DNA of 54,551 bases, from the NCBI RefSeq assembly GCF_001293775.1, contig NZ_LGLN01000065.1, positions 135,018 through 189,568 of the forward strand, written 5' to 3'. The notes beneath the pieces were generated by a model. That model had not been told where the DNA came from. It worked only from the letters and a program-made list of their open reading frames with translations, and did no database searches. This document shows positions 16,876 through 26,438 of this stretch, piece after piece. Position numbers and translations under genes: made by a program. Numbering within the stretch: the first letter of the stretch is position 1; every line of letters begins with the position of its first letter. The DNA comes from Pseudomonas syringae pv. cilantro (lineage in GTDB: Bacteria; Pseudomonadota; Gammaproteobacteria; Pseudomonadales; Pseudomonadaceae).

Positions 16876-17493
16876 ATGAAGGTGCGTACTGAAGCTCGCC
16901 GCGAAGCCATTATCGATGCGGCTGCAAGCGTCTTTCTTGAAATGGGCTACGAGCGCGCTTCGATGAATGAAGTCACCAAACGCATGGGCGGCTCTAAAGC
17001 AACAATCTACAGCTACTTTCCTTCCAAGGAAGAACTGTTCGTCGCGGTGGTCAACAGGCTTGCAACGGCGCACCTCGCCGAGGCGGTCTCCGAGCTGACG
17101 GTTCACGAAGATTCAGAGGTCGACTTAAGGACGCTGTTCACCCGGTTCGGTGAGCGTATGCTTATGGTGCTTATCAATGATGATAAGGCACTTGCCGTCT
17201 ATCGCATGGTGGTCGCCGAGTCAGGGCACTCGGAGATCGGCATGATGTTCTATGACTCAGGCCCCAGAGAATGTCTCCAGACGGTAACCTCGCTGATGAC
17301 GCTGGCCATACAGCGGGGACAGTTGCGTGACGCTGATCCGCACATCGCAGCGCTGCAGCTCACCTCGCTGTTGACTGCAGAAACCGACATTCGCCTGTAC
17401 CAGCAGGCGCCCATGCCGCTGAGCATCGAGCAGATCCGCGCCATGGTCGAGCGTGCAGTGGATACCTTCATGGCGGGTATGGAAAAACGTTGA
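16876..17493 (+). CDS. TetR/AcrR-family repressor
   Basis: 205-residue one-component regulator. The N-terminal helix-turn-helix is typical: REAIIDAAASVFLEMGYERA, then MNEVTKRMGGSKATIYSYF and PSKEELFVAVV (about 10-58). The C-terminal ligand domain resembles the AefR/TetR_C group (AVYRMVVAESGHSEIGMMFY). Start chosen at ATG 16876, where GAGG lies 6 bases upstream. Twin GTACCNAACGGTTCA repeats overlap the region between this gene and the divergent DUF3237 gene, implying control of both. Ligand unknown. Confidence 0.85.
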   Translation: MKVRTEARREAIIDAAASVFLEMGYERASMNEVTKRMGGSKATIYSYFPSKEELFVAVVNRLATAHLAEAVSELTVHEDSEVDLRTLFTRFGERMLMVLINDDKALAVYRMVVAESGHSEIGMMFYDSGPRECLQTVTSLMTLAIQRGQLRDADPHIAALQLTSLLTAETDIRLYQQAPMPLSIEQIRAMVERAVDTFMAGMEKR

Positions 17494-17628
17494 TACGGCG
17501 GGCTGCACCCAGTAGCCACAGGTGCGGAATCTGACTTTGCAACCGCCCTGAAACATTTGGTCACTCTTTTAGAGCCAAGTTAATCCGCTTGAGGGCGATA
17601 GCATTTTGCCCCTTCTGGAGAAACACCC

Positions 17629-19257
17629 ATGATCCTGCGAAAACTCAACCTGGCCCCACGTTCGGCACTTTGCTTCGGTGTCTTCTGCCTGATGATCATT
17701 GCCTTGGGACTGCTTGCCTTGCGTCAAGCGGCTGAACTCAACGCTGCGGAAAAATTTATCGAAAACAATGTACTGCCAAGCGTGAAGCTGCTCGCTTCGA
17801 TGGATCGGGAGTTCGTGACTATCCGGGGTAATAATGCTCGCGTACGAAACCCGATCGAACCGCAGGATCGAAAGACCAAGGCGCTCAGCGACATCCAGCA
17901 GTCACGCTCGCTGATCGCAGGCTTTTCTGATGCACTGGGCAAGTTGATCGTGACCCCGCAAGGACGCGAGGCCTTCGGCGAGCTTACTAAAGCCAATGGC
18001 GATTACCAGGTGACACAGGATCGCTATCTGGCCCTGGTTGCCGCAGGTAACCTTGAAGCTGCAGTGCCACTGTCCAACGGCGAAATGAAAAATTCGGCCG
18101 ATCAGGTCGAAAACACCCTCAAGAAGCTGATTGCCGTAAACGACGGCAAAGCTGAAAAAGCCGGTGACGCTGCAGACACTGCCTATCAGCAAACCTTGTG
18201 GCTGGTTGGTATTTTCATCACGGTGGGTGTGCTCACCACTCTCATTCTCGCCTGGCTGTATACCCGCAGCCTGACCGGGCCGATTGGCGAGTCGCTGAGC
18301 ATCGCGCAACGCATTGCCGGCAACGACCTGAGCAGGGACATTCCAGAGAATGGCACCGATGAAGCGGCGAAACTGATTGCCGCACTCGCAGCCATGCAAA
18401 ACAACCTGCGCAGTGCCCTGACCCTGATTGGCGACTCCTCCACGCAATTGGCCGCCACTTCTGAAGAAATGCATGCAGTGACCGAAGACGCATCCCGTAC
18501 CATTCAGCGTCAGAGCAACGAGATCGAGATGGCTGCCACCGCCGTCAATCAGATGAGCGCTGCGGTTGAAGAAGTCGCCGGCAACGCCGCATCGGCCTCG
18601 GAAGTGACCTCGCAATCCAGTGCGGCGGCCATGGCCGGGCGTGCGCAAGTGGATGAAACGGTCACAGCGATCAACCTGATGGTCTCCAAGGTGCAGATCA
18701 CGTCCACCGAAGTGCAAGGTCTGGCCGTCATGGCCACCGACATCAGCAAGGTTCTGGATGTGATCCGCGCCATTGCCGAGCAGACCAACCTGTTGGCGCT
18801 CAACGCGGCGATTGAAGCTGCGCGCGCCGGGGAAGCCGGGCGAGGCTTCGCCGTGGTTGCGGATGAAGTCCGGGCACTGGCACACCGCACTCAGCAATCG
18901 ACACGGGAAATCGAACAGATGGTCGGCTCGATTCAGACCGGCACCGGTAATGCGGTGACGGCGATGGAGCAAACCAGTGTGCAGGCGCACAAAACCCTGG
19001 AAATGGCCAACGGTGCTGGCAAGGCACTGCTTGAGATCACCGACTCCATCAGTCAGATCAACGAGCGTAACCTGATGATCGCGACCGCTGCCGAGGAGCA
19101 GGCTCAGGTCGCTCGTGAGGTCGACAGAAGTCTGGTCAGCATTCGCGACCTGTCCAGCCAGACATCCGACGGATCGAATCAGACCGCCATCGCTACTGCC
19201 GAATTGTCGAAGCTGGCCTCTGGCCTGAATCGTCTGACCAAACAGTTCCGCGTGTAA
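17629..19257 (+). CDS. methyl-accepting chemotaxis protein
   Basis: Chemoreceptor of 542 residues. TM1 is at about 13-32 ([19 protein letters not shown]), followed by a four-helix-bundle periplasmic sensor of about 155 residues, TM2 ([20 protein letters not shown], about 190-209), a HAMP domain ([20 protein letters not shown]) and the coiled-coil signalling domain. The kinase-contact hairpin tip is the near-invariant [20 protein letters not shown]...[15 protein letters not shown]. It reports ligand binding to CheA/CheW. Ligand unknown. GGAG precedes the ATG. A second chemoreceptor of the same architecture lies at 20846-22486 on the other strand, sharing most of the signalling domain. Confidence 0.93.
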   Translation: MILRKLNLAPRSALCFGVFCLMIIALGLLALRQAAELNAAEKFIENNVLPSVKLLASMDREFVTIRGNNARVRNPIEPQDRKTKALSDIQQSRSLIAGFSDALGKLIVTPQGREAFGELTKANGDYQVTQDRYLALVAAGNLEAAVPLSNGEMKNSADQVENTLKKLIAVNDGKAEKAGDAADTAYQQTLWLVGIFITVGVLTTLILAWLYTRSLTGPIGESLSIAQRIAGNDLSRDIPENGTDEAAKLIAALAAMQNNLRSALTLIGDSSTQLAATSEEMHAVTEDASRTIQRQSNEIEMAATAVNQMSAAVEEVAGNAASASEVTSQSSAAAMAGRAQVDETVTAINLMVSKVQITSTEVQGLAVMATDISKVLDVIRAIAEQTNLLALNAAIEAARAGEAGRGFAVVADEVRALAHRTQQSTREIEQMVGSIQTGTGNAVTAMEQTSVQAHKTLEMANGAGKALLEITDSISQINERNLMIATAAEEQAQVAREVDRSLVSIRDLSSQTSDGSNQTAIATAELSKLASGLNRLTKQFRV

Positions 19258-19263
19258 CCTTCA

Positions 19264-19291
19264 CGTGCCGGAAAGCCTGCTTTCCGGCACG
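19264..19291 (+). terminator. hairpin after the chemoreceptor
   Basis: CGTGCCGGAAAG-CCTG-CTTTCCGGCACG is a perfect 12-bp stem starting 7 bp after the stop. There is no U-tract, but position and strength suggest a terminator. Confidence 0.65.
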
Positions 19292-19415
19292 CCCGCTTGT
19301 CAGATCGACCTCCCTCCTCTAAGTTGTACGACAACAGATGAAATGCGCGTCTGTTCGAGTGTGCTCAGGCATCCAACAATGCCAACACCTACAATGACAA
19401 GAAAAAGGGACGATC

Positions 19416-19844
19416 ATGAAAAAGCTGACACTGCTGTTAGGCTTCCTGTGCCTGTTCACAGGCTATGCTGCCGCCGCCCCCTCCGACGAGGCCGACGTGG
19501 CAAAGGCTGTCGATAAACTGACTCAGGCCATGTGGCACAAGGATATAGTGCAACTCAAGGCCCTGACTGCGGACAACCTCAGCTACGGCCACTCCAGCGG
19601 CACGATCCAGGACAAACAGGCTTTTATCGCAGACATCGAAACCGGCAAGAGCGCATTCAATGAGCTGAAAATGCTCAACCAGAACATCACGCTGTCGGGC
19701 GACGTCGCCATGGTTCGCAATCACTTCTCGGCGCAAGCAGTGAACAGCGGCAAAGTGGTGCCGACCGAAATCGAAAACTTCCAGATCTGGCAGAAACAGA
19801 ACGGCCAGTGGCTATTGATTGGCCGCCAGGCATTCCGCTTCTAG
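19416..19844 (+). CDS. exported DUF4440/SnoaL-like protein
   Basis: 142 residues with a clear signal peptide (KKLTLLLGFLCLFTGYAAA, cleavage near residue 20). The mature part has the NTF2-like fold of DUF4440: helix EADVAKAVDKLTQAMWHKDI, LKALTADNLSYGHSSG, and strands GDVAMVRNHFSAQ and IENFQIWQKQNGQWLLIGRQAFRF. Such proteins bind small ligands or act as isomerase-like enzymes, and no activity can be assigned. The ribosome site GGGA lies 5 bases before the ATG. It is convergent with the CAP-domain gene, with only 4 bp between stops. Confidence 0.8.
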   Translation: MKKLTLLLGFLCLFTGYAAAAPSDEADVAKAVDKLTQAMWHKDIVQLKALTADNLSYGHSSGTIQDKQAFIADIETGKSAFNELKMLNQNITLSGDVAMVRNHFSAQAVNSGKVVPTEIENFQIWQKQNGQWLLIGRQAFRF

Positions 19845-19848
19845 CTCT

Positions 19849-20706
19849 TCACTGCTGCTGCGCTCCAAACATCGCTGTCCAGTAGATGCCCGCATCGCTT
19901 TTCGGGTCCATCGCATAGGCGGCGCCCAGTTCGCGAAAAACGGGGTTCATCAGGTTGGCGCAATGACCGGGGCTGGCCAGCCAGCCATCAACCACCTTGC
20001 GGGCAGTGTCCTGGCCAGCGGCAATATTCTCACCGACCTGCTGGCCGACATACCCGGCCAGCTCGGCGCGATCACCCGGCATGCGGCCCTCACGATCCTT
20101 ATGGTCGAAGAAGTTATTGTTGGCCATGGCCTGCGAGTGACTTTGCGCCGCCGTGCCCAGGGTCTGGTTCCAGGCCAGCGGCGTGGTGGCCGCGTAGGAT
20201 TGCGGGCCGCACTGGCGCGCTTGAGTGCGTGCGGTGTTGACCATCTGCAGAATCTTCTGCCCTTCTGCCTGCCAGTCGCCCAGCCGTGAGGCCACCAGCG
20301 AGCGCGCCAGCACGATGCGCCAGTCGCGCCCTTCCCGGCTGACACCGATATCGACGAATTGCGGGTCCAGCACCACCTGGCAGAAGCTTTCCTGAACGGC
20401 TTTCATGGCCGCTGCCGAATCGCGCGGCCCGGACAGGCTGATCGCCTGTACGGTGACCATCGGATAGGCCGCCCGGGCCAGCGACTGCTGCAGGTCCAGG
20501 TTGCCGTTGGCAGGCAGGACCAGTCGTGGATCAGGCGCCAGGGGCGGCAACTCCATGGAGACCTGCTCGCCACAGCGTTGCGCCTGTCCCCGGTAGGCGT
20601 TGAGGGAGTCGACCAGTTGCGTCTCTTCACTGGCCAACACAGCGTTGGCACACATCATTCCCAGTGACAGCAATGAAAGGCGCAGAACGGATGCAATGAC
20701 AGGCAT
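19849..20706 (-). CDS. exported protein with tandem CAP-like domains
   Basis: 285-residue exported protein. The signal peptide is about 1-25 (LRLSLLSLGMMCANAVLA). The C-terminal half is a CAP/SCP/PR1 domain: LQMVNTARTQARQCG, SHSQAMANNNFFDHKDREG, VGENIAAGQDTARKVVDGWL and SPGHCANLMNPVFRELGAAY, with the two histidines and glutamate of the CAP cavity. The N-terminal half (LVDSLNAYRGQAQRCG, LARAAYPMVTVQAISLSGP, VQESFCQVVLDPQFVDIGVS) looks like a second CAP copy that has lost several cavity residues, suggesting a duplication. Bacterial CAP proteins are secreted or periplasmic and mostly uncharacterised. Confidence 0.8.
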   Translation of the reverse strand: MPVIASVLRLSLLSLGMMCANAVLASEETQLVDSLNAYRGQAQRCGEQVSMELPPLAPDPRLVLPANGNLDLQQSLARAAYPMVTVQAISLSGPRDSAAAMKAVQESFCQVVLDPQFVDIGVSREGRDWRIVLARSLVASRLGDWQAEGQKILQMVNTARTQARQCGPQSYAATTPLAWNQTLGTAAQSHSQAMANNNFFDHKDREGRMPGDRAELAGYVGQQVGENIAAGQDTARKVVDGWLASPGHCANLMNPVFRELGAAYAMDPKSDAGIYWTAMFGAQQQ

Positions 20707-20845
20707 GAAAAGTCTCTCTCGGGCTGATGACGCCTATGATGCGCGAAATCACCCGGTCAAGCGCAACGCCTTTTTCATTGCGCGACGAACGCCATGGTCC
20801 GCTCAGGTGCGCCATCGCGCCTGACCACCGCCCGGCAAGCCCGGC

Positions 20846-22486
20846 TCAAAGCTTGAAATTGGCAACCAGTGTATTGAAGGATGTCGCTAGACGGGACAGC
20901 TCCTGGCTAGAAGCGCTGGTCTGATTGGCACCCGCTGCGCTCTGGGTGGAGAGGTCCTGAATGTTGATCAGGTTACGGTCCACTTCACGCGCTACCTGAG
21001 CCTGCTCTTCGGAGGCAGAGGCGATGACCAGGTTGCGCTCGTTAATGGTTGCCACGCCCTGGGTGATTTTTTCCAGCGCCGCACCGGCACGCAGCGCCAG
21101 ATCCTGAGTGTTGGTCGCCAGCGACAGACTTTTACCCATCGCCGCCACAGCGCCGTCGGCACCGGACTGCACTGTGCTGATCATGCCTTCGATTTCTACA
21201 GTCGACGCTTGGGTACGGTGAGCCAGTGCGCGGACTTCATCAGCCACGACCGCAAAACCGCGCCCCTGCTCGCCGGCACGTGCAGCCTCGATGGCCGCGT
21301 TGAGCGCCAGCAGATTGGTCTGCTCGGCAATGCTGCGAATCACGTCAAGCACCTTGCTGATTTCCCGCACATGCCCGGCCAGCTCGGAAACGGCGCCGGT
21401 GGACTGGGTGATTTCCTGCACCATGGTCGTGATGCCTTTGACCGTGTGATCCACCTGACCGCGCCCGTCGATGGCATCATCAGTGGCGGCCTTGGACGCT
21501 TCCGACGTGGACACCGCGTTGCGCGCCACTTCCTCGACCGCGGCAGTCATCTGGTTCACCGCAGTGGCCGCCTGCTGGATTTCGTCGTTCTGGCGAGTCA
21601 GCCCGCGCGTGCTCTCATCAGTCACCGCGCTCAGCTCTTCGGCTGCGGAGGCCAACTGGTCAGCGGCACTGGCGATCTGCAGAATGGTGTTTTTCAGACC
21701 GGTCTGCATACCCGACAACGCATCGAGCAGTTGCCCTGCCTCGTCGCCGCTGGTGGAAACGATCGGCTGAGTCAAGTCACCACCAGCAATGCGTCGGGCG
21801 CTTTCAACCGCGACGGCCAGTGGCCGGGTAATCATGCGAGTGATCAACACGCCCAGCATGATCGCCACCAGAAAGGCAATCACTACGCCCGCCTCCAGCA
21901 TCGACACCGACGTGGACTTGAGCTCGGCAGCGGCGGCGGCCCCTTCCTTGATCTGACGATTATTGGACTCGATCATGGTCCGCAGGTAACCGCGCGCCTT
22001 GGCGAAGCCTTCCGAGGACAACGTGTTCAACCGGTTGCGGGCGTTCTCGTAATCGCCAGCCCTCATCAACTCGACCACTTGCTGGGTGCCGGCGATGTAA
22101 GCAGGCAGCATTTGCTCCAACTGGTCACCCGCCACGCGTTCGTCGTCTTCAAGGGGCGTCGCACGGTAGATCGCGAATACTTTCTGCGCTCGTGCCAGGT
22201 CATCGCCCAGCGCCTGGCGGACACGCTCCTTGTCAGTCTCGGGCACGCCGCCGTCCTGCGCGTCCAGCAGGCGGTAAAGGCCACGGTTATGCGCCGTGAG
22301 GCGGGTGAGTGTCTCGTTGGTGTTGCTCACAGAAACCAGGTTATTGGAGAACGTCCGCTCCAGCGCGTCGGCCAGACGTGTCACACCCACCATACCCAGG
22401 CCGCCAACGGCCAGGGTGATCAGTGCGCAAGCGATGAACGCCGAGAGAAGCTTGGTCGAAAACGTTAACTGACGCAGGAGATTCAT
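20846..22486 (-). CDS. methyl-accepting chemotaxis protein
   Basis: Chemoreceptor of about 546 residues with the same plan as the one at 17629: TM1 ([22 protein letters not shown]), a four-helix-bundle sensor ([29 protein letters not shown]...), TM2 ([20 protein letters not shown]), HAMP ([18 protein letters not shown]) and a cytoplasmic coiled coil with hairpin tip [20 protein letters not shown]...[18 protein letters not shown]. Start chosen at ATG 22486 ([12 protein letters not shown]), typical for the family; a longer TTG start at 22540 would add an unsupported 18 residues. Its sensor differs from that of the other receptor, so a different signal is expected. Confidence 0.9.
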   Translation of the reverse strand: MNLLRQLTFSTKLLSAFIACALITLAVGGLGMVGVTRLADALERTFSNNLVSVSNTNETLTRLTAHNRGLYRLLDAQDGGVPETDKERVRQALGDDLARAQKVFAIYRATPLEDDERVAGDQLEQMLPAYIAGTQQVVELMRAGDYENARNRLNTLSSEGFAKARGYLRTMIESNNRQIKEGAAAAAELKSTSVSMLEAGVVIAFLVAIMLGVLITRMITRPLAVAVESARRIAGGDLTQPIVSTSGDEAGQLLDALSGMQTGLKNTILQIASAADQLASAAEELSAVTDESTRGLTRQNDEIQQAATAVNQMTAAVEEVARNAVSTSEASKAATDDAIDGRGQVDHTVKGITTMVQEITQSTGAVSELAGHVREISKVLDVIRSIAEQTNLLALNAAIEAARAGEQGRGFAVVADEVRALAHRTQASTVEIEGMISTVQSGADGAVAAMGKSLSLATNTQDLALRAGAALEKITQGVATINERNLVIASASEEQAQVAREVDRNLINIQDLSTQSAAGANQTSASSQELSRLATSFNTLVANFKL

Positions 22487-22695
22487 GAGGCTGATCCGAG
22501 GGTGATGAAGGCTGGCATGGGCACTGAAAGGATTTTTCAAACAGCAGTGATATCATAATGACTTCACCCCAAATGGATCGTTCCGCCACCCCCGGAGTTA
22601 TTTGAAAATAACTTTGACAAATCGAAAATTGCGACTAGCGGATGAGAATGAAGCGCAGTTCGCCGCACTCGATTCCGACTGCTCGACTCCTGCTG

Positions 22696-23406
22696 TCAGT
22701 GCAACCGAAACGTCTTGGTTGCCGTGCTGCCGAGACGCCCCTCGGCGTACGCCTTGGCTTTGCGCGTCAGTTCGTCAAGATGGCGATCGCGCTGCTTCTC
22801 CGCGTCGAGCATCGCCTGCTCGCCGTGTTGCTTGAGCAGATAGGCATGGATCTGCCGCACCTCCACCGAGCTGTAAATGGGCGCGATGTCCATGACCGCC
22901 AGCAAGCCGTCCGTGCCGTGGTCCCTGGTGTTCATGATCACCTGCGGCCCGCGTGCGCCCAGCACCTGGAACCCCAATGCTTCGAAGCAAGGCACTTTGT
23001 CGACGGTGCAATACAACTCGGCATGCGGATAACGAGCGACCATTTTCTCCAGCATCGCGCGTGCAATACCTTGCCGACGCTGGCTTTCGCGTACCGCCAT
23101 GTAGGCCACGGCGCACGCCTGCGGGTCGTTCTGCACGGGCAGATAAAGGAGAAAACCCGAGACGATTTCCGGGTCGTCATCATCCAGTGCCACGATCAGT
23201 TCGACGGTCAGGTCTTGCGACCCGTCCATGGCATTCAGATAAAGATGCACCTCATAGCCCACGCCGTACTGATAAAGGTTGTACAGCGGATTGCTCGGCA
23301 CAATCGCGACCAGACTGATGTCGGTTACATAATCGACGACCATTTGCTGAATCTGGCTGCGGATGAACTCCGGTGGCGGGGTTTGCAGCAGCATGACGGT
23401 GGACAT
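22696..23406 (-). CDS. GNAT-family acetyltransferase
   Basis: Protein of about 236 residues with a central GNAT domain. After a helical N-terminus (IRSQIQQMVVDYVTDI) come the strands LTVELIVALDDDDPEIVSGFLLYLP, the acetyl-CoA loop AVAYMAVRESQRRQGIARAM (R-R-Q-G-I-A), AELYCTVDKVPCFEALGFQVLG, then a C-terminal helical tail rich in charged residues (AEKQRDRHLDELTRKAKAYAEG). Start chosen at ATG 23406; GGAG is 12 bases upstream, a little far, and longer starts exist. Substrate unknown. Confidence 0.75.
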   Translation of the reverse strand: MSTVMLLQTPPPEFIRSQIQQMVVDYVTDISLVAIVPSNPLYNLYQYGVGYEVHLYLNAMDGSQDLTVELIVALDDDDPEIVSGFLLYLPVQNDPQACAVAYMAVRESQRRQGIARAMLEKMVARYPHAELYCTVDKVPCFEALGFQVLGARGPQVIMNTRDHGTDGLLAVMDIAPIYSSVEVRQIHAYLLKQHGEQAMLDAEKQRDRHLDELTRKAKAYAEGRLGSTATKTFRLH

Positions 23407-23939
23407 GGGACGGCGGACTCCGGAATATGAGGTTTGCCTGTTCAGGCGCAAAAAACATGATAACGCTAAACGCGAGCACAACGCCGATTCGGTATTTTCC
23501 TGATTGCTCACGTTACAACTTGACACGTACCCATCCAAGCAACCATCAAATAGCCATCATGGTGTTGCGTTTTCAGGCGGTAATCAGTACGCTCGTTCCA
23601 TATAACACTACTGGCCTGACGAACGATTGCCCGCCAGAGAAGTTGATAATCATTATTATGTAATATTTATATGCGCAAGAAATCAGGATTCTGGTTAGAA
23701 GCGATATTCATTAGAAATCCTTTTTATTCATATAGATAGAGAACTAGACAACGGTGCAAGGCGGCTCTTTGCCATGAGCCAGACTGATCGCTACTTCATC
23801 TTTTCCAACGAAAAGGCAACGACTTTCGAGTCGATCGCTCGCATTTTTATCAATCAACCCGATGCATTTTTATAATCACAGTTTTTCCCTCGCCCGCATA
23901 AGATCATTCCGCTTACTAAAAAAATATGAGGGATTCAAA
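23407..23939. other. AT-rich upstream region of katB
   Basis: About 530 bp with no credible gene, AT-rich from 23640 to 23760. It contains a strong Fur-like box (23644-23658). An ATAGATAGAGAACTAG stretch near 23738 faintly recalls an OxyR half-site, but the spacing does not fit. Confidence 0.5.
23644..23658. promoter_or_regulatory. Fur-like box upstream of katB
   Basis: TGATAATCATTATTA matches the 7-1-7 Fur consensus at 13 of 14 positions, the best match in the window. It lies 281 bp before the katB start, so whether it controls katB or an unrecognised transcript is open. Confidence 0.6.
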
Positions 23940-25472
23940 ATGCCGTTATTAAACTGGTCCAGACACATGGTTCATTTAACTGCAGTCGGCCTTATCAGCA
24001 TGCCGGCAGCCTACGCAGCCGACACACTGACCCGCGACAATGGAGCCGAAGTCGGCGACAACCAGAATTCCCAGACCGCAGGCGCCCAAGGGCCAGTCCT
24101 GCTGCAAGACGTGCAATTGCTGCAAAAACTGCAGCGTTTTGATCGCGAGCGCATTCCGGAGCGTGTGGTTCACGCTCGAGGCACTGGCGTCAAAGGCGAG
24201 TTCACTGCGTCGGCCGACATCAGCGACCTGAGCAAGGCAACGGTCTTCAAATCAGGCGAGAAAACGCCAGTTTTCGTGCGTTTCTCTTCCGTGGTTCATG
24301 GCAATCACTCGCCTGAAACCCTGCGCGACCCACACGGTTTCGCCACCAAATTCTACACAGCTGACGGCAACTGGGACCTGGTGGGCAACAACTTCCCTAC
24401 CTTCTTCATCCGCGATGCCATCAAATTCCCGGACATGGTCCACGCGTTCAAGCCTGACCCGCGCACCAACCTCGACAATGATTCGCGTCGCTTTGATTTC
24501 TTCTCTCACGTTCCAGAAGCCACTCGCACGCTGACCCTGCTGTATTCCAACGAAGGTACGCCAGCAGGCTACCGCTTCATGGACGGCAATGGTGTGCACG
24601 CCTACAAACTGGTCAACGCCAAGGGCGAAGTACACTACGTCAAATTCCATTGGAAAACCCTGCAAGGCCTTAAAAACCTCGATCCGAAAGAAGTCGCTCA
24701 GGTCCAGTCCAAGGACTACAGCCATCTGACCAATGATCTGGTCGGCGCGATCAAGAAAGGCGACTTCCCGAAATGGGATCTCTACATTCAGGTCCTGAAG
24801 CCTGAAGACCTTGCCAAGTTCGAATTCGACCCACTGGATGCCACCAAGATCTGGCCTGACGTGCCGGAGAAGAAAATCGGCCAGATGGTGCTGAACAAGA
24901 ACGTCGACAACTTCTTCCAGGAAACCGAGCAGGTCGCCATGGCTCCGGCCAACCTGGTACCCGGTATCGAACCTTCCGAGGACCGTCTGTTGCAGGGTCG
25001 TGTGTTCTCTTACGCCGACACCCAGATGTACCGTCTTGGCGCCAACGGCCTGAGCCTGCCGGTCAACCAGCCTAAAGTGGCCGTGAACAACGGTAATCAG
25101 GACGGCGCGATGAACAGCGGCCACACCACCAGCGGCGTGAACTACGAGCCAAGCCGTCTGGAACCGCGTCCCTCCGATGACAAGGCGCGTTACAGCGAGC
25201 TGCCGATCAGTGGCACCACCCAGCAGGCGAAGATCACGCGCGAGCAGAACTTCAAGCAGGCGGGCGATCTGTACCGTTCTTACAACGCGAAAGAACAGAC
25301 GGATCTGGTGCAGAGCTTCGGCGAGTCGCTGGCCGACACCGATACCGAAAGCAAAAACATCATGCTGTCGTTCCTCTACAAAGCCGACCCTACCTATGGC
25401 ACTCGGGTCACCGAAGTGGCCAAGGGCGACCTGGCCAAGGTCAAGTCGCTGGCTGCCAGCCTCAAAGACTGA
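23940..25472 (+). CDS. katB: periplasmic catalase KatB
   Basis: Monofunctional haem catalase of about 510 residues, converting H2O2 to water and oxygen. An N-terminal signal peptide (residues 1-28, ending AAYAAD) marks it as the exported KatB type. The distal His is in VVHARGTGVKGEF, Asn in DLVGNNFPTFFIRD, and the proximal haem Tyr in RVFSYADTQMYRLG. All are intact. Start chosen at ATG 23940, where GAGGGA lies 6 bases upstream; the open frame extends left but without a signal. It is followed after 60 bp by ankB, as in P. aeruginosa, where the pair is induced by peroxide. In a plant pathogen it would counter the host oxidative burst. Confidence 0.93.
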   Translation: MPLLNWSRHMVHLTAVGLISMPAAYAADTLTRDNGAEVGDNQNSQTAGAQGPVLLQDVQLLQKLQRFDRERIPERVVHARGTGVKGEFTASADISDLSKATVFKSGEKTPVFVRFSSVVHGNHSPETLRDPHGFATKFYTADGNWDLVGNNFPTFFIRDAIKFPDMVHAFKPDPRTNLDNDSRRFDFFSHVPEATRTLTLLYSNEGTPAGYRFMDGNGVHAYKLVNAKGEVHYVKFHWKTLQGLKNLDPKEVAQVQSKDYSHLTNDLVGAIKKGDFPKWDLYIQVLKPEDLAKFEFDPLDATKIWPDVPEKKIGQMVLNKNVDNFFQETEQVAMAPANLVPGIEPSEDRLLQGRVFSYADTQMYRLGANGLSLPVNQPKVAVNNGNQDGAMNSGHTTSGVNYEPSRLEPRPSDDKARYSELPISGTTQQAKITREQNFKQAGDLYRSYNAKEQTDLVQSFGESLADTDTESKNIMLSFLYKADPTYGTRVTEVAKGDLAKVKSLAASLKD

Positions 25473-25532
25473 TGAGCTGACGTCCCGTCCCGGCGCCTGG
25501 TGCGTCGGGGCGGTTCAAGCCAGGAGAACGCC

Positions 25533-26099
25533 GTGAAAAACCTCATCTACGGTTTGCTGCTGTTTGCCGCAGCCGCCAGCGCAGCGCAACCTTCGCCACC
25601 TCCGGAACTTACTCCAGAACTTACCCCTGAACAGACCGCCAGCCAGCTGCGCACCCTGTTCTTCGACGCCTCTCGTGAAGGCAACAATCCGATGCTGGAC
25701 ACCTTCATCGACGCGCATTACGACCTCAACGTTCGTGACCCGCAGGGCTACACCGGCCTGATTCTGGCCGCCTACCATGGCCATGAAGACTCGGTGATTC
25801 GCCTGATCGATGCCGGAGCAGATCCCTGTGCCAAGGACAACCGCGGCAATACCGCGTTGATGGGCGCAATTTTCAAGGGTGAACTGAGTATCGCCAAGCG
25901 GCTGGTGCAAGCCGACTGCGGCCCGAACCTGACCAACAATGCCGGACAGACCGCAGCCATGTATGCGGCCCTTTTCAAACGCACCGAAGTGCTCAAGGCG
26001 TTGACCGACAACGGCGCCGACCTGAGCATCCGCGACAGCATGGGCAACGACGTGCAAGGCTTGTCCAAAGGCGAGTTCCAGGCACCGCCGACGCGCTGA
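25533..26099 (+). CDS. ankB: exported ankyrin-repeat protein AnkB
   Basis: 188 residues with a signal peptide (KNLIYGLLLFAAAASAA) and about four ankyrin repeats: NPMLDTFIDAHYDLNVRD, QGYTGLILAAYHGHEDSVIR, RGNTALMGAIFKGELSIAKR and AGQTAAMYAALFKRTEVLKA. The repeats carry the usual G-x-T-x-L/A-x-x-A-A pattern. In P. aeruginosa the periplasmic AnkB encoded downstream of katB is needed for full KatB activity, and position and export match here. The GTG start at 25533 has AGGAG 6 bases upstream. Likely co-transcribed with katB. Confidence 0.9.
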   Translation: MKNLIYGLLLFAAAASAAQPSPPPELTPELTPEQTASQLRTLFFDASREGNNPMLDTFIDAHYDLNVRDPQGYTGLILAAYHGHEDSVIRLIDAGADPCAKDNRGNTALMGAIFKGELSIAKRLVQADCGPNLTNNAGQTAAMYAALFKRTEVLKALTDNGADLSIRDSMGNDVQGLSKGEFQAPPTR

Positions 26100-26140
26100 C
26101 ATCGGTCGGCCTGTACGTTTAACGGCGCGCGGGGCCGGCG

Positions 26141-26365
26141 TTAACCTGCTGCTGACGCCTGCGCCCGAACCCTCAGCCATTCGTCCGCAACCTGGCCCAT
26201 GTCTTTGGGCTCGGCATTTTTGATCCACGCCATGAAGGCGCGATCGAACCTGAACAGCGGGCCGCACTGTTCGAGCAGGAAACGCCGTACGTTCTGCGTA
26301 TTCCGATAGTGGGCATCCACCGGGGTGTCACGCGTGATCAGGTCAGAGTGCCAATCGAATGCCAT
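26141..26365 (-). CDS. DUF6434-type small protein
   Basis: 74-residue cytoplasmic protein. FDWHSDLITRDTPVDAHYRNTQNVRRFLLEQCGP followed by FRFDRAFMAWIKN matches a small conserved domain (DUF6434) found alone or next to SAP domains. Function unknown. AGGA lies 7 bases before the ATG. It stands alone between ankB and the LysR gene. Confidence 0.7.
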   Translation of the reverse strand: MAFDWHSDLITRDTPVDAHYRNTQNVRRFLLEQCGPLFRFDRAFMAWIKNAEPKDMGQVADEWLRVRAQASAAG

Positions 26366-26438
26366 GCGCAGTTCCTGTGCGGTGTGAGACGACTCTTTTA
26401 TAGCGCAATTGCGAGAGTGTCGCGATTACGGAGCAGCC

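Noticed and set aside
23735..23755. OxyR-type site upstream of katB
   Set aside because: ATAG and CTAG half-sites occur, but spacing and the second dimer site do not fit the four-part consensus.
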